Shown here: positions 8,825 through 18,917 of the stretch, in pieces | Numbering within the stretch: the first letter of the stretch is position 1 | Layout: the number at the start of each line of letters is the position of its first letter | NCBI RefSeq assembly: GCF_000472385.1 | Contig: NZ_AWZU01000006.1 | Coordinates: forward strand, 124,108 to 188,107 | Source: Bradyrhizobium sp. ARR65 | Lineage (GTDB): Bacteria; Pseudomonadota; Alphaproteobacteria; Rhizobiales; Xanthobacteraceae | Direction: 5' to 3' | Length of the DNA stretch: 64,000 nucleotides | The notes under the pieces: model-generated | What the model was told of the DNA's origin: nothing | Database searches by the model: none | Seen by the model: only the letters and a program-made list of their open reading frames with translations | Made by a program: the position numbers and the translations under genes

Positions 8825-9814
8825 ATGATGCGCCGCGTGTTGTTTGCCGTCGCCGCAGTGTTGTGGGCCGGCTCGGCTTATGCAGCCGATATCACCCTGC
8901 TCAACGTCTCCTACGATCCGACGCGCGAGCTTTATACTGAGTTCAACAAGGCGTTTGCGAGCGCCTACCAGAAAGAGACCGGCAAGAGCGTGGAGATCAA
9001 GCAGTCCCACGGCGGCTCGGGCGCCCAGGCGCGCGCCGTGATCGACGGCCTTCAGGCCGACGTGGTCACGCTTGCGCTTGCCTATGACATCGACGCGATC
9101 GCGGCGAAGGGCTTGGTCGCGGGCGATTGGCAAAAGCGGTTGCCGCAAAATGCCTCGCCCTATACCTCGACCATCGTTTTCCTGGTGCGCAAGGGCAATC
9201 CAAAGGGCATCAAGGATTGGGCCGACCTGGTGAAGCCGGGCATCGACGTCATCACCCCGAACCCGAAAACCTCCGGCGGCGCACGCTGGAATTATCTTGC
9301 GGCGTGGGGCTTTGCCCTGAAGACATACGGCTCGGCGGACAAGGCAAAGCAGTTCGTGACCGATCTCTATAAGAACGTGCCGGTGCTGGACACCGGCGCG
9401 CGAGGCGCGACGGTGACTTTTGTGGAGCGTGGCGTCGGCGATGTGCTGCTCGCCTGGGAGAACGAAGCCTTCCTGGCGCTGCGCGAGTTCGGTGCCGAGA
9501 AGTTCGAGATCGTCGCGCCAAAGCTGTCGATCCTGGCCGAGCCGCCGGTCGCAGTGGTGGATGCCGTTGCCGACAAAAAGGGCACGCGCGCCGTGGCCGA
9601 AGCCTATTTGAAATATTGGTATACTAGGGAAGGCCAGGAAATCGCCGCACGCAACTCCTACCGTCCACGCGATCCGGAGATCGCAAAGCAATACGAAAAA
9701 TCGTTCGCCAAGGTTGAGCTCTTCACCATCGATGACGTTTTCGGTGGTTGGACCAAGGCGCAAAAGGACCATTTCGCCGAAGGCGCGATGTTCGATCAGA
9801 TCTACAAGAATTAA
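8825..9814 (+). CDS. sbp: Periplasmic sulfate-binding protein of the sulfate ABC importer
   Basis: The mature protein captures sulfate (or thiosulfate) in the periplasm and hands it to the CysTWA importer. A signal peptide is clear ([20 protein letters not shown], cleavage after AYA). Family motifs follow: [52 protein letters not shown] and the C-terminal [10 protein letters not shown]. Three start ATGs are possible at 8819, 8825 and 8828. The GGAG at 8814-8817 sits too close to 8819, so 8825 is preferred (329 residues). cysT starts 21 bases downstream. Sulfate versus thiosulfate preference cannot be told. Confidence 0.94.
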   Translation: MMRRVLFAVAAVLWAGSAYAADITLLNVSYDPTRELYTEFNKAFASAYQKETGKSVEIKQSHGGSGAQARAVIDGLQADVVTLALAYDIDAIAAKGLVAGDWQKRLPQNASPYTSTIVFLVRKGNPKGIKDWADLVKPGIDVITPNPKTSGGARWNYLAAWGFALKTYGSADKAKQFVTDLYKNVPVLDTGARGATVTFVERGVGDVLLAWENEAFLALREFGAEKFEIVAPKLSILAEPPVAVVDAVADKKGTRAVAEAYLKYWYTREGQEIAARNSYRPRDPEIAKQYEKSFAKVELFTIDDVFGGWTKAQKDHFAEGAMFDQIYKN

Positions 9815-9835
9815 TATCTTTGCGCAGGGGCCTTT

Positions 9836-10669
9836 GTGAGCGCAAGCATCAGACGACGCAACACGCTGCCGGGGTTCGGCCTTTCCATGGGGCTGACGCT
9901 GACCTGGCTATCCCTGATCGTGCTGATTCCTTTGGCTGGTTTGTTCGTGAAGACGCTTGAGCTCAGCCCGGATCAGTTCTGGGGCATCGTCAGCAGCCGC
10001 CGCACGCTGAGCGCGCTGAAGATCTCCTTTGGCCTCGCCTTCCTCGCCGCGCTCGTCAACCTCGTGATGGGCACGATCGTGGTCTGGGCTCTGGTGCGCT
10101 ACCGCTTTCCGGGCCGCAAGATCTTCGACGCCATCGTCGATGTACCCTTTGCTTTGCCGACGGCCGTCGCCGGTGTCGCGCTGACCGCGCTGTTTGCGGA
10201 GAAGGGCTGGCTGGGTGCGCCGCTGTCGGCGCTCGGCATCAAGGTCGCATTCACGCCGGTCGGCATTTTCGTTGCGATGATCTTCATCGGCATCCCCTTC
10301 GTCGTGCGAACGGTGCAGCCGGTGCTGCAGGATCTCGATCCCGAGATCGAGGAGGCCGCCGCCAGCCTGGGCGCCAGCCGCTGGCACACCATGTCGAAGG
10401 TGATCCTGCCGGGCCTGACGCCCGCGCTTTTGACCGGGCTTGCGCTGGCCTTCGCGCGCGCGGTCGGCGAATATGGCTCCGTCATCTTCATCGCCGGCAA
10501 TCTGCCGAACGTCTCCGAAATCGCGCCGCTCCTGATTGTTATCCGCTTGTCGGAATTCCGCTATGCGGATGCCACCGCGATCGCGGTGGTGATGCTGGTG
10601 GTTTCGTTTGCGATCATCTTTCTGGTGAACCGCTTGCAACGCTGGGCGCAAATGCGCGCCGGCGGATGA
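9836..10669 (+). CDS. cysT: Sulfate ABC transporter permease CysT
   Basis: This 277-residue inner-membrane permease has about six membrane helices. It carries the cytoplasmic EAA loop that contacts the ATPase ([20 protein letters not shown], then [10 protein letters not shown]). Together with CysW it forms the sulfate channel. The start is a GTG at 9836, preceded by CAGGGG at a good distance. No in-frame ATG nearby gives a complete first helix ([20 protein letters not shown]). Its stop codon overlaps the cysW ATG at 10666 (ATGA). Confidence 0.95.
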   Translation: MSASIRRRNTLPGFGLSMGLTLTWLSLIVLIPLAGLFVKTLELSPDQFWGIVSSRRTLSALKISFGLAFLAALVNLVMGTIVVWALVRYRFPGRKIFDAIVDVPFALPTAVAGVALTALFAEKGWLGAPLSALGIKVAFTPVGIFVAMIFIGIPFVVRTVQPVLQDLDPEIEEAAASLGASRWHTMSKVILPGLTPALLTGLALAFARAVGEYGSVIFIAGNLPNVSEIAPLLIVIRLSEFRYADATAIAVVMLVVSFAIIFLVNRLQRWAQMRAGG

Positions 10670-11595
10670 GAGGGTCGATGAGCATCGAAATGACGCTGCA
10701 ACGGGGCCGCGTCGCCGCTTCCGCTAGGGAAGACGGCGCGGATGCGTCGGCCGCCGCGCTCGGCCACGTCGGCCCGCGCACCGAGCCGAAGCTCGTGCGC
10801 ATCGCGATCACCGCGATTGCCGTCATGTTCCTGATGCTGTTCGTTGTGCTGCCTCTGGTCGTGGTCTTCGCGCAAGCCTTTGCCCAGGGCGTTGGCGTCT
10901 ATTTCGCCGCGCTATCGGACCCGGAGGCGCTGTCTGCCATCCGGCTGACGCTGCTGGTGGCCGCGATTTCCGTCAGTCTCAATCTGCTGTTTGGGCTGAT
11001 CGCGGCCTGGGGAATCGCGAAATTTGAGTTTCCCGGCAAGACGTTCCTGATCTCGCTGATCGATCTGCCGTTCTCGGTGAGCCCGGTCATCTCTGGCCTC
11101 GTCTTCGTGTTGTTGTTCGGCGCCCAGGGGTTTTTCGGCCCCTTCCTCGCCCAGCACAATATTCAGGTGCTGTTCGCTCTGCCGGGCATCGCGCTTGCGA
11201 CCATCTTCGTCACCTTTCCCTTCGTGGCGCGCGCGTTGATTCCGCTGATGCAGGAGCAGGGCACGCAGGAAGAGGAGGCCGCCATCTCGCTCGGCGCCTC
11301 CGGTCTGCAGACGTTCTTCCGTGTCACCCTGCCCAACATCAAGTGGGGGCTGCTCTATGGCGTGCTGCTGTGTAACGCCCGCGCCATGGGCGAGTTCGGT
11401 GCGGTGTCGGTGGTGTCGGGACACATTCGCGGGCTGACCAACACCATGCCGCTGCTGGTCGAAATTCTCTACAACGAATATCAGTTCGTCGCTTCCTTCG
11501 CGGTGGCCTCGCTGCTCGCGATGCTGGCACTGATCACACTGGTCGCAAAGACCATCCTCGAACGACGCCTGGACAATGAGGACATCGAGCCGTGA
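10666..11595 (+). CDS. cysW: Sulfate ABC transporter permease CysW
   Basis: This is the second permease subunit of the sulfate importer, 309 residues with about six membrane helices. The EAA loop reads [20 protein letters not shown], and the family-typical [20 protein letters not shown] follows. It has a longer cytoplasmic N-terminal tail (about 45 residues) than E. coli CysW. The ATG at 10666 overlaps the cysT stop and is chosen for coupling; an in-frame ATG at 10678 is an alternative. The cysA start overlaps its end by four bases. Confidence 0.94.
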   Translation: MRGSMSIEMTLQRGRVAASAREDGADASAAALGHVGPRTEPKLVRIAITAIAVMFLMLFVVLPLVVVFAQAFAQGVGVYFAALSDPEALSAIRLTLLVAAISVSLNLLFGLIAAWGIAKFEFPGKTFLISLIDLPFSVSPVISGLVFVLLFGAQGFFGPFLAQHNIQVLFALPGIALATIFVTFPFVARALIPLMQEQGTQEEEAAISLGASGLQTFFRVTLPNIKWGLLYGVLLCNARAMGEFGAVSVVSGHIRGLTNTMPLLVEILYNEYQFVASFAVASLLAMLALITLVAKTILERRLDNEDIEP

Positions 11596-12629
11596 CCATC
11601 GAAGTCAGAAACCTCACCAAGCAATTCGGCAGCTTTGTCGCGCTCGACGATGTCGATCTCACGATCGGCGACGGCGAGCTCCTGGCACTGCTCGGCCCCT
11701 CCGGCTCCGGCAAGACCACGCTGCTTCGGATTATCGCCGGCCTGGAATGGCCTGATGCCGGCGAGGTCACCATCGACGGCGAGAGTGCGCTTTCGCGCGG
11801 CGCTGGCGAGCGCCATGTCGGCTTCGTGTTCCAGCATTATGCGCTGTTCCGCCATATGAGCGTGTTCGAGAATGTCGCCTTCGGCCTGCGCGTGCAGCCG
11901 CGCAGGATACGCAAGAGCGAGGCCGCGATCCGCGCTCGTGTCAAGGAATTGCTCGATCTCGTACAGCTCGACTGGCTTGCCGATCGCTACCCGAACCAGC
12001 TCTCCGGCGGGCAGCGCCAGCGCATCGCGCTCGCACGCGCGCTCGCCATCGAGCCGCGCATCCTTCTGCTCGATGAGCCCTTCGGCGCGCTCGACGCCAA
12101 GGTGCGAAAGGAGCTGCGGCACTGGCTGCGCTCGCTGCACAAGGAAATCCGCGTGACCTCGATCTTCGTCACCCACGACCAGGAGGAGGCGCTCGAGGTC
12201 GCCAACCGCGTCGTGGTGATGGACAAGGGGCGGATCGAGCAGACCGGCACGCCGACCGAGGTCTATGATCATCCGGCGAACGCTTTCGTGCATGGTTTTA
12301 TCGGCGAATCCATCGAATTGCCTGTCGAGGTGACGGATGGCCAGGTGCGGCTTGGCGATAGCCCCCTTGCGATCGCCGCTGATGGCCTCGTTTCAGGTCC
12401 CTCAAAACTCTTCGTGCGGCGCCACGACATGCAGGTCGGGCCATCCGGCAGCGGCGTGTTGCAGGGCGCGGTGATTCGTGTGCGCACCTTCGGCCCGGTC
12501 CAGCGCGCCGAAGTGGCGCTGACGGGAGGCAACAAAGCCATCGAAATCGATGCGCCGCGAGACCAGGAGCTCCGGCCCGGAGATATCGTCGGCCTGAAGC
12601 CGCGCCACTACCGGATTTTCGCGGCGTAG
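11592..12629 (+). CDS. cysA: Sulfate/thiosulfate ABC transporter ATP-binding protein
   Basis: This 345-residue ATPase powers the CysTW permease. Visible motifs are Walker A ([18 protein letters not shown]), the Q-loop ([20 protein letters not shown]), the signature ([18 protein letters not shown]), Walker B ([20 protein letters not shown]) and the switch histidine ([15 protein letters not shown]). A C-terminal TOBE-type regulatory domain follows from about residue 240. The start is GTG at 11592, overlapping the cysW stop. It is the last gene of the block; a family A palindrome follows immediately and may mark the transcript end. Confidence 0.96.
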   Translation: MTIEVRNLTKQFGSFVALDDVDLTIGDGELLALLGPSGSGKTTLLRIIAGLEWPDAGEVTIDGESALSRGAGERHVGFVFQHYALFRHMSVFENVAFGLRVQPRRIRKSEAAIRARVKELLDLVQLDWLADRYPNQLSGGQRQRIALARALAIEPRILLLDEPFGALDAKVRKELRHWLRSLHKEIRVTSIFVTHDQEEALEVANRVVVMDKGRIEQTGTPTEVYDHPANAFVHGFIGESIELPVEVTDGQVRLGDSPLAIAADGLVSGPSKLFVRRHDMQVGPSGSGVLQGAVIRVRTFGPVQRAEVALTGGNKAIEIDAPRDQELRPGDIVGLKPRHYRIFAA

Positions 12630-12633
12630 CACT

Positions 12634-12741
12634 CCGTCATTCCGGGGCGGTGCGTTCAGCATCGAACTATGGTGCGCAATTGCGCGCCTGAGAATCTCGA
12701 GATTCCGGGTTCGGTCCTTATGGACCGCCCCGGAATGACGG
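12634..12741. repeat. Dispersed palindromic repeat, family A copy 2
   Basis: Perfect 17-base inverted arms (12634-12650 and 12725-12741, core TCATTCCGGGGCGG) enclose about 74 bases. The interior contains AATCTCGAGATTCCGGGTTC, shared with copy 1. It lies immediately after cysA and looks like a folded 3' end or a REP-like mobile palindrome. Confidence 0.8.
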
Positions 12742-12812
12742 AAACTGTGACCATCTTCACCTTTCAGCCACTGTTGGCATGCAACAACGCCCCCTCTCAC
12801 TGGGGGTCTTTC

Positions 12813-13313
12813 ATGCGTGCGTCGGCTGCAATTCTCGTAACTTTATTGCTTGCGGGCTGCGCGGCGGAAGCGCCGGTCGAAACGCCGGCGATGTATATCG
12901 ACATGGCGACCCCGGGCGCGAAGCTCGATCCGGTGGCCGCGGCCACCATGATCTCGCAATATCGCCAGAATAACGGGCTTGGCCCTGTCGTGGTGGATCC
13001 CGCGCTCATGCAGCTTGCGGAGACCCAGGCGAGCGCCATGGCGAACGCCAACAAGCTCGACCATGATGTCAGGGCGCCGCTGGCAAAGCGTCTCAATGGG
13101 GCGGGCTATGCCGCGGTCAAGGCGGTCGAAAATGTCTCGGCCGGTTATCACACGCTGGCGGAGGCGTTTTCCGGCTGGCGCGACTCACCGCCGCATCGTG
13201 CCAACATGCTGAGTGGCGGTGTCACAAAATTAGGCATTGCGGCGAGCTATGCTCCCAACACCAAGTACAAGGTGTTCTGGACATTGATTCTGGCCGAGCC
13301 GGGCGCGGTATAG
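12813..13313 (+). CDS. CAP-superfamily lipoprotein
   Basis: This 166-residue protein starts with a lipoprotein signal (ILVTLLLAGCAAE, lipobox LAGC). It is followed by a bacterial CAP/SCP domain: ISQYRQNNGLGPVVVDPALM, LAETQASAMANANKLDHDV, ENVSAGYHTLAEAFSGWRDS, then the hallmark PPHRANML and a C-terminal tryptophan strand. Bacterial CAP proteins of this type are envelope-located and of unknown biochemical role. The ATG at 12813 was chosen because the signal peptide begins there. The gene is separate from the sulfate block and from the patatin gene (96-base gap). Confidence 0.88.
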   Translation: MRASAAILVTLLLAGCAAEAPVETPAMYIDMATPGAKLDPVAAATMISQYRQNNGLGPVVVDPALMQLAETQASAMANANKLDHDVRAPLAKRLNGAGYAAVKAVENVSAGYHTLAEAFSGWRDSPPHRANMLSGGVTKLGIAASYAPNTKYKVFWTLILAEPGAV

Positions 13314-13409
13314 TGATCTGAGAAGACGGTTGTGCTGGTTGACGCCGCGGCCAAGTGACGCCACGGTGCAAGCCTCGTTCACGTCTGACGGATCAACCGA
13401 CCGATCAAA

Positions 13410-14585
13410 ATGACGGATTATGCCCATCCAATGCCGGCCGAGACGCCTGCGAAAGCGCAGCGCGTACTGGTCCTGCAGGGCGGGGGTGCGCTCGGCTCAT
13501 ACCAGGCCGGGGCGTATCAGGCGCTCTGCCATTTCGATTTCGAGCCGGATTGGATCGCCGGCATCTCGATTGGCGCGGTGAACGCGGCCATCATTGCGGG
13601 CAACGAGCGCGAGAAGCGCATCGCCAAGCTCAAGGAATTCTGGCAGATGGTCTCGTCGCCGGTTCCTTGGCATCCGATCAGCAACGGCGAGCGCAGCCGA
13701 TCCTTGTTCAACGAGACCAGCGCGGCGCTGATCGCCACTTTCGGCGTTCCCGGCTTTTTCACGCCCCGCATTCCGCCGGCGCCGCTGTGGCCAAAGGGCA
13801 GCCTGCAGGCCGTGAGCTATTACGACACGACGCCGCTGAAGAAGACGCTGGAGCGGCTGGTTGATTTCGACCGCATCAACGACCTGAAATGCCGCTTGAG
13901 CGTCGGCGCGGTCAGCGTCACCACGGGCAATTTCCGCTATTTCGACAATTTCGAATTCCGCAAAATGGGCAAGAAGATCGGCCCTGAGCACATCATGGCT
14001 TCCGGCGCGCTGCCGCCGGGCTTTCCGCCGGTCGAAATCGAGGGCGAGCATTATTGGGACGGCGGCATCGCTTCCAACACGCCGCTCGATTACGTGCTCG
14101 ATGCGGAAGTCGGCCGCGATCTCCTGATCTTCCAGGTCGATCTGTTCAGCGCGCGCGGGCCGCTGCCGACCACGCTTCTTGAAGCGGCCGAGCGGGAAAA
14201 GGACATCCGCTATTCCAGCCGCACCCGCATGAACACCGACAAGAACCGCCAGATCCACAACGCGCGCAAGGCGTTGCGTGACCTGATGGACAAGTTGCCG
14301 GACTATCTGAAGAACGATCCCTCGGTCGAGATTCTTTGCAAGGCGGCGCGGGAAAACACCGTCACGGTGGTGCACTTGATCTATCGCAGCAAGAATTACG
14401 AGACCAACTCGAAAGATTATGATTTCTCGCACGTCGCCATGGTGGAGCACTGGGAGGCGGGTGTACGCGACGTGCACCTCTCGATGCGCCACAAGGATTG
14501 GCTGGAGCGGCCGCAATCCGATGAAACCATGGTGACCTATGATCTCACCGGGGACCTCAGCGGCGTCCCTGTCAAGAAGGAGTAA
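13410..14585 (+). CDS. Patatin-like phospholipase with DUF3734 C-terminal domain
   Basis: This 391-residue protein is a predicted lipid acyl hydrolase. The oxyanion loop is LQGGGALGSYQAGAYQALCH. The serine nucleophile lies in GISIGAVNAA, a GxSxG elbow at about residue 54. The catalytic aspartate lies in WDGGIASNTPLD. The C-terminal 170 residues match DUF3734, often fused to patatin in Rhizobiales. It is followed after five bases by a 3-hydroxybutyrate dehydrogenase gene. This conserved pairing suggests a role in storage-polymer or membrane-lipid turnover, which is an inference from context. No signal peptide is present, so it acts in the cytoplasm. Confidence 0.92.
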   Translation: MTDYAHPMPAETPAKAQRVLVLQGGGALGSYQAGAYQALCHFDFEPDWIAGISIGAVNAAIIAGNEREKRIAKLKEFWQMVSSPVPWHPISNGERSRSLFNETSAALIATFGVPGFFTPRIPPAPLWPKGSLQAVSYYDTTPLKKTLERLVDFDRINDLKCRLSVGAVSVTTGNFRYFDNFEFRKMGKKIGPEHIMASGALPPGFPPVEIEGEHYWDGGIASNTPLDYVLDAEVGRDLLIFQVDLFSARGPLPTTLLEAAEREKDIRYSSRTRMNTDKNRQIHNARKALRDLMDKLPDYLKNDPSVEILCKAARENTVTVVHLIYRSKNYETNSKDYDFSHVAMVEHWEAGVRDVHLSMRHKDWLERPQSDETMVTYDLTGDLSGVPVKKE

Positions 14586-14590
14586 GCGGA

Positions 14591-15379
14591 ATGGGTATTT
14601 TGTCAGGCAAGACCGCAGTTGTGACCGGCTCGACCAGCGGCATCGGGCTCGCTTATGCGCGCAAATTCGCGTCAGAAGGCGCCAACATCGTGCTGAACGG
14701 CATGGGCGCGCCGGCCGATATCGAGAAGGAGCGGTCAAGCATCGAGAGCGATTTCAAGGTCAAGGCGGTGCATTCGCCGGCCGACATGACCAAGCCCGCC
14801 GAGATCGCCGAGATGATCGCGCTCGGGGAAAAGTCCTTCGGGTCCGTCGATGTCCTCGTCAACAATGCCGGCATCCAGTTCGTCTCGCCGATCGAGGAGT
14901 TTCCGCCCGAGAAATGGGAGGCGATCATCGGCATCAACCTGTCCTCGGCCTTCTATGCGATCCGCGCCGCCGTTCCGGGAATGAAGAAGCGCGGCTGGGG
15001 CCGCATCATCAACACGGCCTCCGCGCATTCGCTGGTCGCTTCGCCTTTCAAGTCCGCTTACGTCTCGGCCAAGCACGGCATCGCCGGCCTCACCAAGACC
15101 GTGGCGCTCGAACTTGCGACCTTCAAGATCACCTGCAACTGCATCAGCCCGGGCTATGTCTGGACGCCGCTGGTCGAAAGGCAGATTCCCGACACCATGA
15201 AGGCGCGCAATCTGACCCGCGAGCAGGTCATCAACGACGTGCTGCTCGACGCACAGCCGACCAAGCAGTTCGTCACGGTCGAGCAGGTCGCGGCGCTGGC
15301 ACTGTTCCTGTGCAGCGACGATGCCGCGCAAATCACTGGCAGCAATCTCTCGATCGATGGCGGCTGGACGGCGGAGTGA
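14591..15379 (+). CDS. bdhA: 3-hydroxybutyrate dehydrogenase
   Basis: This 262-residue short-chain dehydrogenase interconverts 3-hydroxybutyrate and acetoacetate with NAD, the step after polyhydroxybutyrate depolymerisation. The cofactor loop is TGSTSGIGLAYARKFA. The structural motif is NNAGIQFVSPIEEFP. The catalytic residues are in INTASAHSLVASPFKSAYVS and AKHGIAGLTK (Ser, Tyr, Lys). The segment QPTKQFVTVEQVAALALFL and the ending TGSNLSIDGGWTAE are typical of BdhA rather than of a general SDR. It lies five bases after the patatin gene, so the two almost certainly form an operon. Confidence 0.93.
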   Translation: MGILSGKTAVVTGSTSGIGLAYARKFASEGANIVLNGMGAPADIEKERSSIESDFKVKAVHSPADMTKPAEIAEMIALGEKSFGSVDVLVNNAGIQFVSPIEEFPPEKWEAIIGINLSSAFYAIRAAVPGMKKRGWGRIINTASAHSLVASPFKSAYVSAKHGIAGLTKTVALELATFKITCNCISPGYVWTPLVERQIPDTMKARNLTREQVINDVLLDAQPTKQFVTVEQVAALALFLCSDDAAQITGSNLSIDGGWTAE

Positions 15380-15390
15380 GCCATCAGAGT

Positions 15391-15494
15391 GGTCATGCCC
15401 CGCGAAAGCGGGGCATCCAATGCTCTACGGCTTCTCGGCTTCCACAACTGTCTGCTCTGGAATACTGGATCACCCGCCTTCGCAGGTGATGACC
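15391..15494. repeat. Dispersed repeat, family B copy 1
   Basis: The element has two hairpins, ATGCCCCGC-GAAA-GCGGGGCAT and TCACCCGCC-TTCG-CAGGTGA (one mismatch), joined by a spacer that includes CTCTGGAATACTGGATCACC. The same sequence occurs in the opposite orientation near 53.2 kb. It fills the gap between two convergent genes. Confidence 0.75.
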
Positions 15495-15508
15495 GTCGAA
15501 CAAGGTAG

Positions 15509-16876
15509 TTATCTTCCGAACGGCAGCACGTGTAGCCCGAGGCGGCGGCGGACGATGGCGAACAGCAGCACGGTCTCAAAGCTCAGCGAGATCGAGGTCG
15601 CGGCCGCGGCGCCGTGGCCGCCGTAGCGCGGTACCAGGAGAACGCAGAGCGCGACGTTCATGGCGAAGGCCGCCGCATAGGCGGCCGCGCAGACATGCTG
15701 GTGGCCGAGCATGTTGAGCAGCCGCTCGACCGGGCCGATCGCCGCGCGCACCACAAGTCCGATCGCGGCCACGAACATGATGTCGTAGCCAACAACGAAT
15801 TTCGGCCCGAACAGCCATAGCAGCGGCTTGCCTACGGCCAGCAGCGCAATGGTCGCGCCCAGCGAAGGCCAGAACGTCCAGTTGATCGCATGCGCGACAT
15901 AGGCCGACAGCCGTTCCTTGTCGCCGAGCGCATTGTATTCGGCAAAACGATGCGCTGTGGTGGCCGACATCGCGTAGTGAATGAAGGAGACCAGCGCCAG
16001 CGTCTTCACCACAGCGAAATAGACGCCGACCTCCTCGGGCGTGCGAAACTGCTGCAGCACCAGCACGTCGGTGTAGGACAAGAGCAGATAAAAGCTCTCG
16101 ACCAGGAGAATCGGCAGCGAGATCGTAAGCCAGGCGCGGACATCGTAAGCGCGTGGCCCTGGCGCCACGTGGCGCGCGAGCCGGCGATTGAGCACGATCA
16201 TCTGCCCGATCATCGCGATCCACACCGCACCCGCGCTTGCGGCCATGGCGGCGCTGGCGCCGAGATGAAAGCCGAGCACAAGAGTGCCGGCGGTAAGGCC
16301 GATAATGAGCGCCTGGCGCAGGATGAATTGCGGCATCAGGCCGAGCCGCATCCAGTCATGCGAGCGCGCGATGCCGTCCTGCGTGTTGGCGACCACGAAG
16401 GCCGGCAGCGTCAGGCAGCCGATGTAAAGCGGAATGACCTCGCGCGCCTCGATCCAGGGCGATAGCAGCTTGACCAGGCCCGCCATCGCGGCGGAAAGGA
16501 GCGTGGAGACCGCAAAGGTCATCCAGCGGCTGCCGAGGAGAAACCCGCGCAGCAGCGCATTGTCGCCGCTTGTGCGGTATTCCGGAATGATCTTTTGCGC
16601 GGACGCGGAAATGCCGAAATCCATCATGCTGCCGAGCAGCAGCACCCAGGTCCATACATAGACATACGTGCCATAGTCGGATCCGCCCATCCAGCGCGCC
16701 AGCAGAATTTGCGACAGATAGGCAAGGGCTGCGCTAATGACGCGAATGACGAAAATAGTACCGGCCAATCGTCGCGTCAGCGATGCCTCGCTGGAGCCGC
16801 CCGCGAACACGGCGCGCAGCCGCGCAATCAAGCGGGCTTGCGCGCCTGCTGCAGGTTGAGCGTCGATCGAGGCCAC
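15509..16876 (-). CDS. Polysaccharide flippase-like membrane protein (MOP superfamily)
   Basis: This 455-residue protein has about 12-14 predicted membrane helices. It matches the oligosaccharide/polysaccharide transporter branch of the MOP superfamily, with an N-terminal region LARWMGGSDYGTYVYVWTWV typical of Wzx-like flippases. It would move lipid-linked sugars across the inner membrane for surface polysaccharide assembly. No glycosyltransferase or polymerase genes lie beside it, so the substrate is open. The ATG at 16876 gives a 35-residue cytoplasmic lead before helix one. It is transcribed alone, with a family A palindrome upstream and a family B repeat downstream. Confidence 0.85.
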   Translation of the reverse strand: MASIDAQPAAGAQARLIARLRAVFAGGSSEASLTRRLAGTIFVIRVISAALAYLSQILLARWMGGSDYGTYVYVWTWVLLLGSMMDFGISASAQKIIPEYRTSGDNALLRGFLLGSRWMTFAVSTLLSAAMAGLVKLLSPWIEAREVIPLYIGCLTLPAFVVANTQDGIARSHDWMRLGLMPQFILRQALIIGLTAGTLVLGFHLGASAAMAASAGAVWIAMIGQMIVLNRRLARHVAPGPRAYDVRAWLTISLPILLVESFYLLLSYTDVLVLQQFRTPEEVGVYFAVVKTLALVSFIHYAMSATTAHRFAEYNALGDKERLSAYVAHAINWTFWPSLGATIALLAVGKPLLWLFGPKFVVGYDIMFVAAIGLVVRAAIGPVERLLNMLGHQHVCAAAYAAAFAMNVALCVLLVPRYGGHGAAAATSISLSFETVLLFAIVRRRLGLHVLPFGR

Positions 16877-16962
16877 GGCGCGGGCATCCGGTTGCAGGAC
16901 CGCGCGAGGGCGGCGACCGCCTCATCTATCAACGCTTCGTTAAGAAACGGTTGGGGTGGCCG

Positions 16963-17032
16963 CCGTCATTCCGGCGCGATGCCACCCGGTCCGCGCGAAG
17001 CGCGGCCCGTTGGAGGCGCCCCGGAATGACGG
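16963..17032. repeat. Dispersed palindromic repeat, family A copy 3
   Basis: Inverted arms CCGTCATTCCGG (16963-16974) and CCGGAATGACGG (17021-17032) are exact. An inner stem-forming stretch (TCCGCGCGAAGCGCGG) lies between them. It sits just downstream of the DsbD-like gene stop codon. Confidence 0.75.
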
Positions 17033-17043
17033 GCCGAATCGAC

Positions 17044-17883
17044 TCAATCCAAATTTATGTTGAACTCATACGCCCGGTCGCCGCCGACCAATGTCAGCTT
17101 CAGCGCGGCGCCCTCCGGATTGACGCCCGGCGGGACGCCTTCGAGCGCAAAGGCGAAGCGCTTCACGCCGGGCGGGCCGTGCTCCAGCAGCTTCGGAACC
17201 GGCAAGCCCCAATCCGGCGTCGGCCCCTCGACAAAGAGATTGAGCGGCCGCGTGTCGGGAGACACCACGTCGACCAGCACCTCCGATCGTCCCTCGCGCT
17301 TGACGTCGCGGATCGTCAGCGGGTTGGGGTCGCCGACATTGGCGGGCTTCGGAACCGTGTCGAGCGCGGCGAACAGCGCGCTGTCCTCGGTGCTCGCCAC
17401 GCTGTTGAAGGTAAGTTCGGCATTGGCCTGCACCGGGATGCAGAGCTTTTCGCAAACCGCATAGTTGATCTCGGCGCGCAGCGTCACCGGCTTCTCGGCA
17501 TTCTTCGCGACGATCCGCAGCGGCAGCACCACCTGGTCGTGATAGCCGAGTGAGATGCCGCCCGCGCCGTCATCGAATTTTGTCGGTGCCGGCCACAACA
17601 CAGTCACAGCTTCGACATTGTCGGACTTCGAGAAGTCGAAGCGCGGCGGTACTCCGGAGTCGCCGGGCGTCCGCCAGTAGGTATGCCAGCCTGGCTTGAG
17701 CTGAAAGGCGATGCCGCCGAGCAGCACCGCGCCGCTGCGCGATCCCGCCAGCAGCCGCACTGCGGAATGAGCGTCCTCTTGCCAGGGCGATGCATCCTGG
17801 GCGCGGGCTCCGACAGCGATGAGCGATGCCAAAATCATGGCGGCGAAGCCGAGTGCAGCGCGGCTAGGAACAATAGCGATCAT
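17044..17883 (-). CDS. Stand-alone DsbD N-terminal (alpha) domain protein, periplasmic
   Basis: This 279-residue secreted protein has a signal peptide at residues 1-28 (ALGFAAMILASLIAVGARAQ, cleavage after ARA). The rest is one DsbD-alpha-type immunoglobulin-like domain, with GIAFQLKPGWHTYWRTPGDS and a cysteine pair in YAVCEKLCIPVQANAEL. In full-length DsbD this domain passes electrons from the membrane domain to periplasmic partners. Here neither the membrane domain nor the thioredoxin domain is fused. The redox role is inferred from the CxxxC pair. The gene is divergent from yqgE across 190 bases. Confidence 0.85.
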   Translation of the reverse strand: MIAIVPSRAALGFAAMILASLIAVGARAQDASPWQEDAHSAVRLLAGSRSGAVLLGGIAFQLKPGWHTYWRTPGDSGVPPRFDFSKSDNVEAVTVLWPAPTKFDDGAGGISLGYHDQVVLPLRIVAKNAEKPVTLRAEINYAVCEKLCIPVQANAELTFNSVASTEDSALFAALDTVPKPANVGDPNPLTIRDVKREGRSEVLVDVVSPDTRPLNLFVEGPTPDWGLPVPKLLEHGPPGVKRFAFALEGVPPGVNPEGAALKLTLVGGDRAYEFNINLD

Positions 17884-18073
17884 GGGACGTCTTTACAGGC
17901 TGTCTCAGGTGCAAACTATTGAATTGCTTGTGAAGGTGCGCAGGTCTCGCGCAGGCTGGACGAAAGTTAACGGGGTTCTTAAGCGGATTGACGCCCAGGG
18001 TTTAACCCGGAAGGTTGATTGACAGAAGAGCGACCCAATATCAGGATACAAGCCACGGAGAGAGTGCTTGCGG

Positions 18074-18724
18074 ATGGACCCTGAAGGCAAAGGACCGGAC
18101 GACGTTCGCCGCGAAAGTGTCGACATCGGCGATAATTCGTCCAAGCGTGGCTATCTTGACGGGCAGCTCTTGATTGCGATGCCCGTGATGGGTGATCCTC
18201 GCTTCGAGCGCTCGGTAATCTATCTGTGCGCGCATTCATCCGAGGGCGCCATGGGCATCATGGTCAATCGCCCCGCTGGCAGCATCGATTTTCCGGAACT
18301 CCTGGTCCAGCTCAACATCATCAACAAGGCGGATCAGATCAAGCTTCCCGACAGCGCCGAGAGCATGCAGGTATTACGCGGTGGGCCGGTGGATACCGGC
18401 CGCGGCTTCGTGCTGCATTCCAGCGATTTCTTCATCGAGAATGCAACGCTCAAGATCGCCGATGGCATCTGCCTGACCGCGACCGTCGACATCCTCAAGG
18501 CAATTGCCAAAGGCCGGGGCCCCAAGCATGCCATTCTCGCGCTTGGTTATGCCGGCTGGGCGCCGGGCCAGCTCGAGAACGAGATCCAGGAGAACGGCTG
18601 GCTGCATTGCGACGCCGATCCCGAACTGATCTTCGGCAACGACATCGAGGAAAAATACGCCCGCGCGCTGCGCAAGATCGGCATCGATCCCGGCATGCTC
18701 TCGAACGAAGCCGGGCACGCGTAA
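18074..18724 (+). CDS. YqgE/AlgH family protein
   Basis: This 216-residue cytoplasmic protein shows the family motifs throughout: [20 protein letters not shown], a core [33 protein letters not shown], and [20 protein letters not shown]. The biochemical function of the family is unknown; it was linked to alginate regulation in Pseudomonas. A GGAGAGAG stretch ends about nine bases before the ATG at 18074, so this start is preferred over the in-frame TTG at 18068. The approximately 35-residue N-terminal extension before the family core is longer than in E. coli YqgE. Confidence 0.92.
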   Translation: MDPEGKGPDDVRRESVDIGDNSSKRGYLDGQLLIAMPVMGDPRFERSVIYLCAHSSEGAMGIMVNRPAGSIDFPELLVQLNIINKADQIKLPDSAESMQVLRGGPVDTGRGFVLHSSDFFIENATLKIADGICLTATVDILKAIAKGRGPKHAILALGYAGWAPGQLENEIQENGWLHCDADPELIFGNDIEEKYARALRKIGIDPGMLSNEAGHA

Positions 18725-18900
18725 TCTTCTCCCTCGCCCCGCTTGCGGGGTTGCGACAAGTGAAGCTCTCGCTGAAAGCGTCGGGGTGAGGGGCTGTCTC
18801 CGCGCAAAAAACGCGCAGTTGAGTATGCGGTTAGTCTCCCTCACCGGATCGCATCTGCCGATGCGATCCGACCTCTCCGCAAGCGGGTCGAGGTAAGGCC
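18725..18900. repeat. Hairpin-rich intergenic repeat (family D)
   Basis: Segments CCCTCGCCCCGCTTGCGGGG and CTCCGCAAGCGGGTCGAGG occur in inverted orientation around a further hairpin (CGGATCGCATC-TGCC-GATGCGATCCG). This is a composite palindromic repeat filling the gap between the convergent yqgE and dioxygenase genes. I see no gene in it. Confidence 0.6.
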
Positions 18901-18917
18901 GCGACGAATCGTAATCG

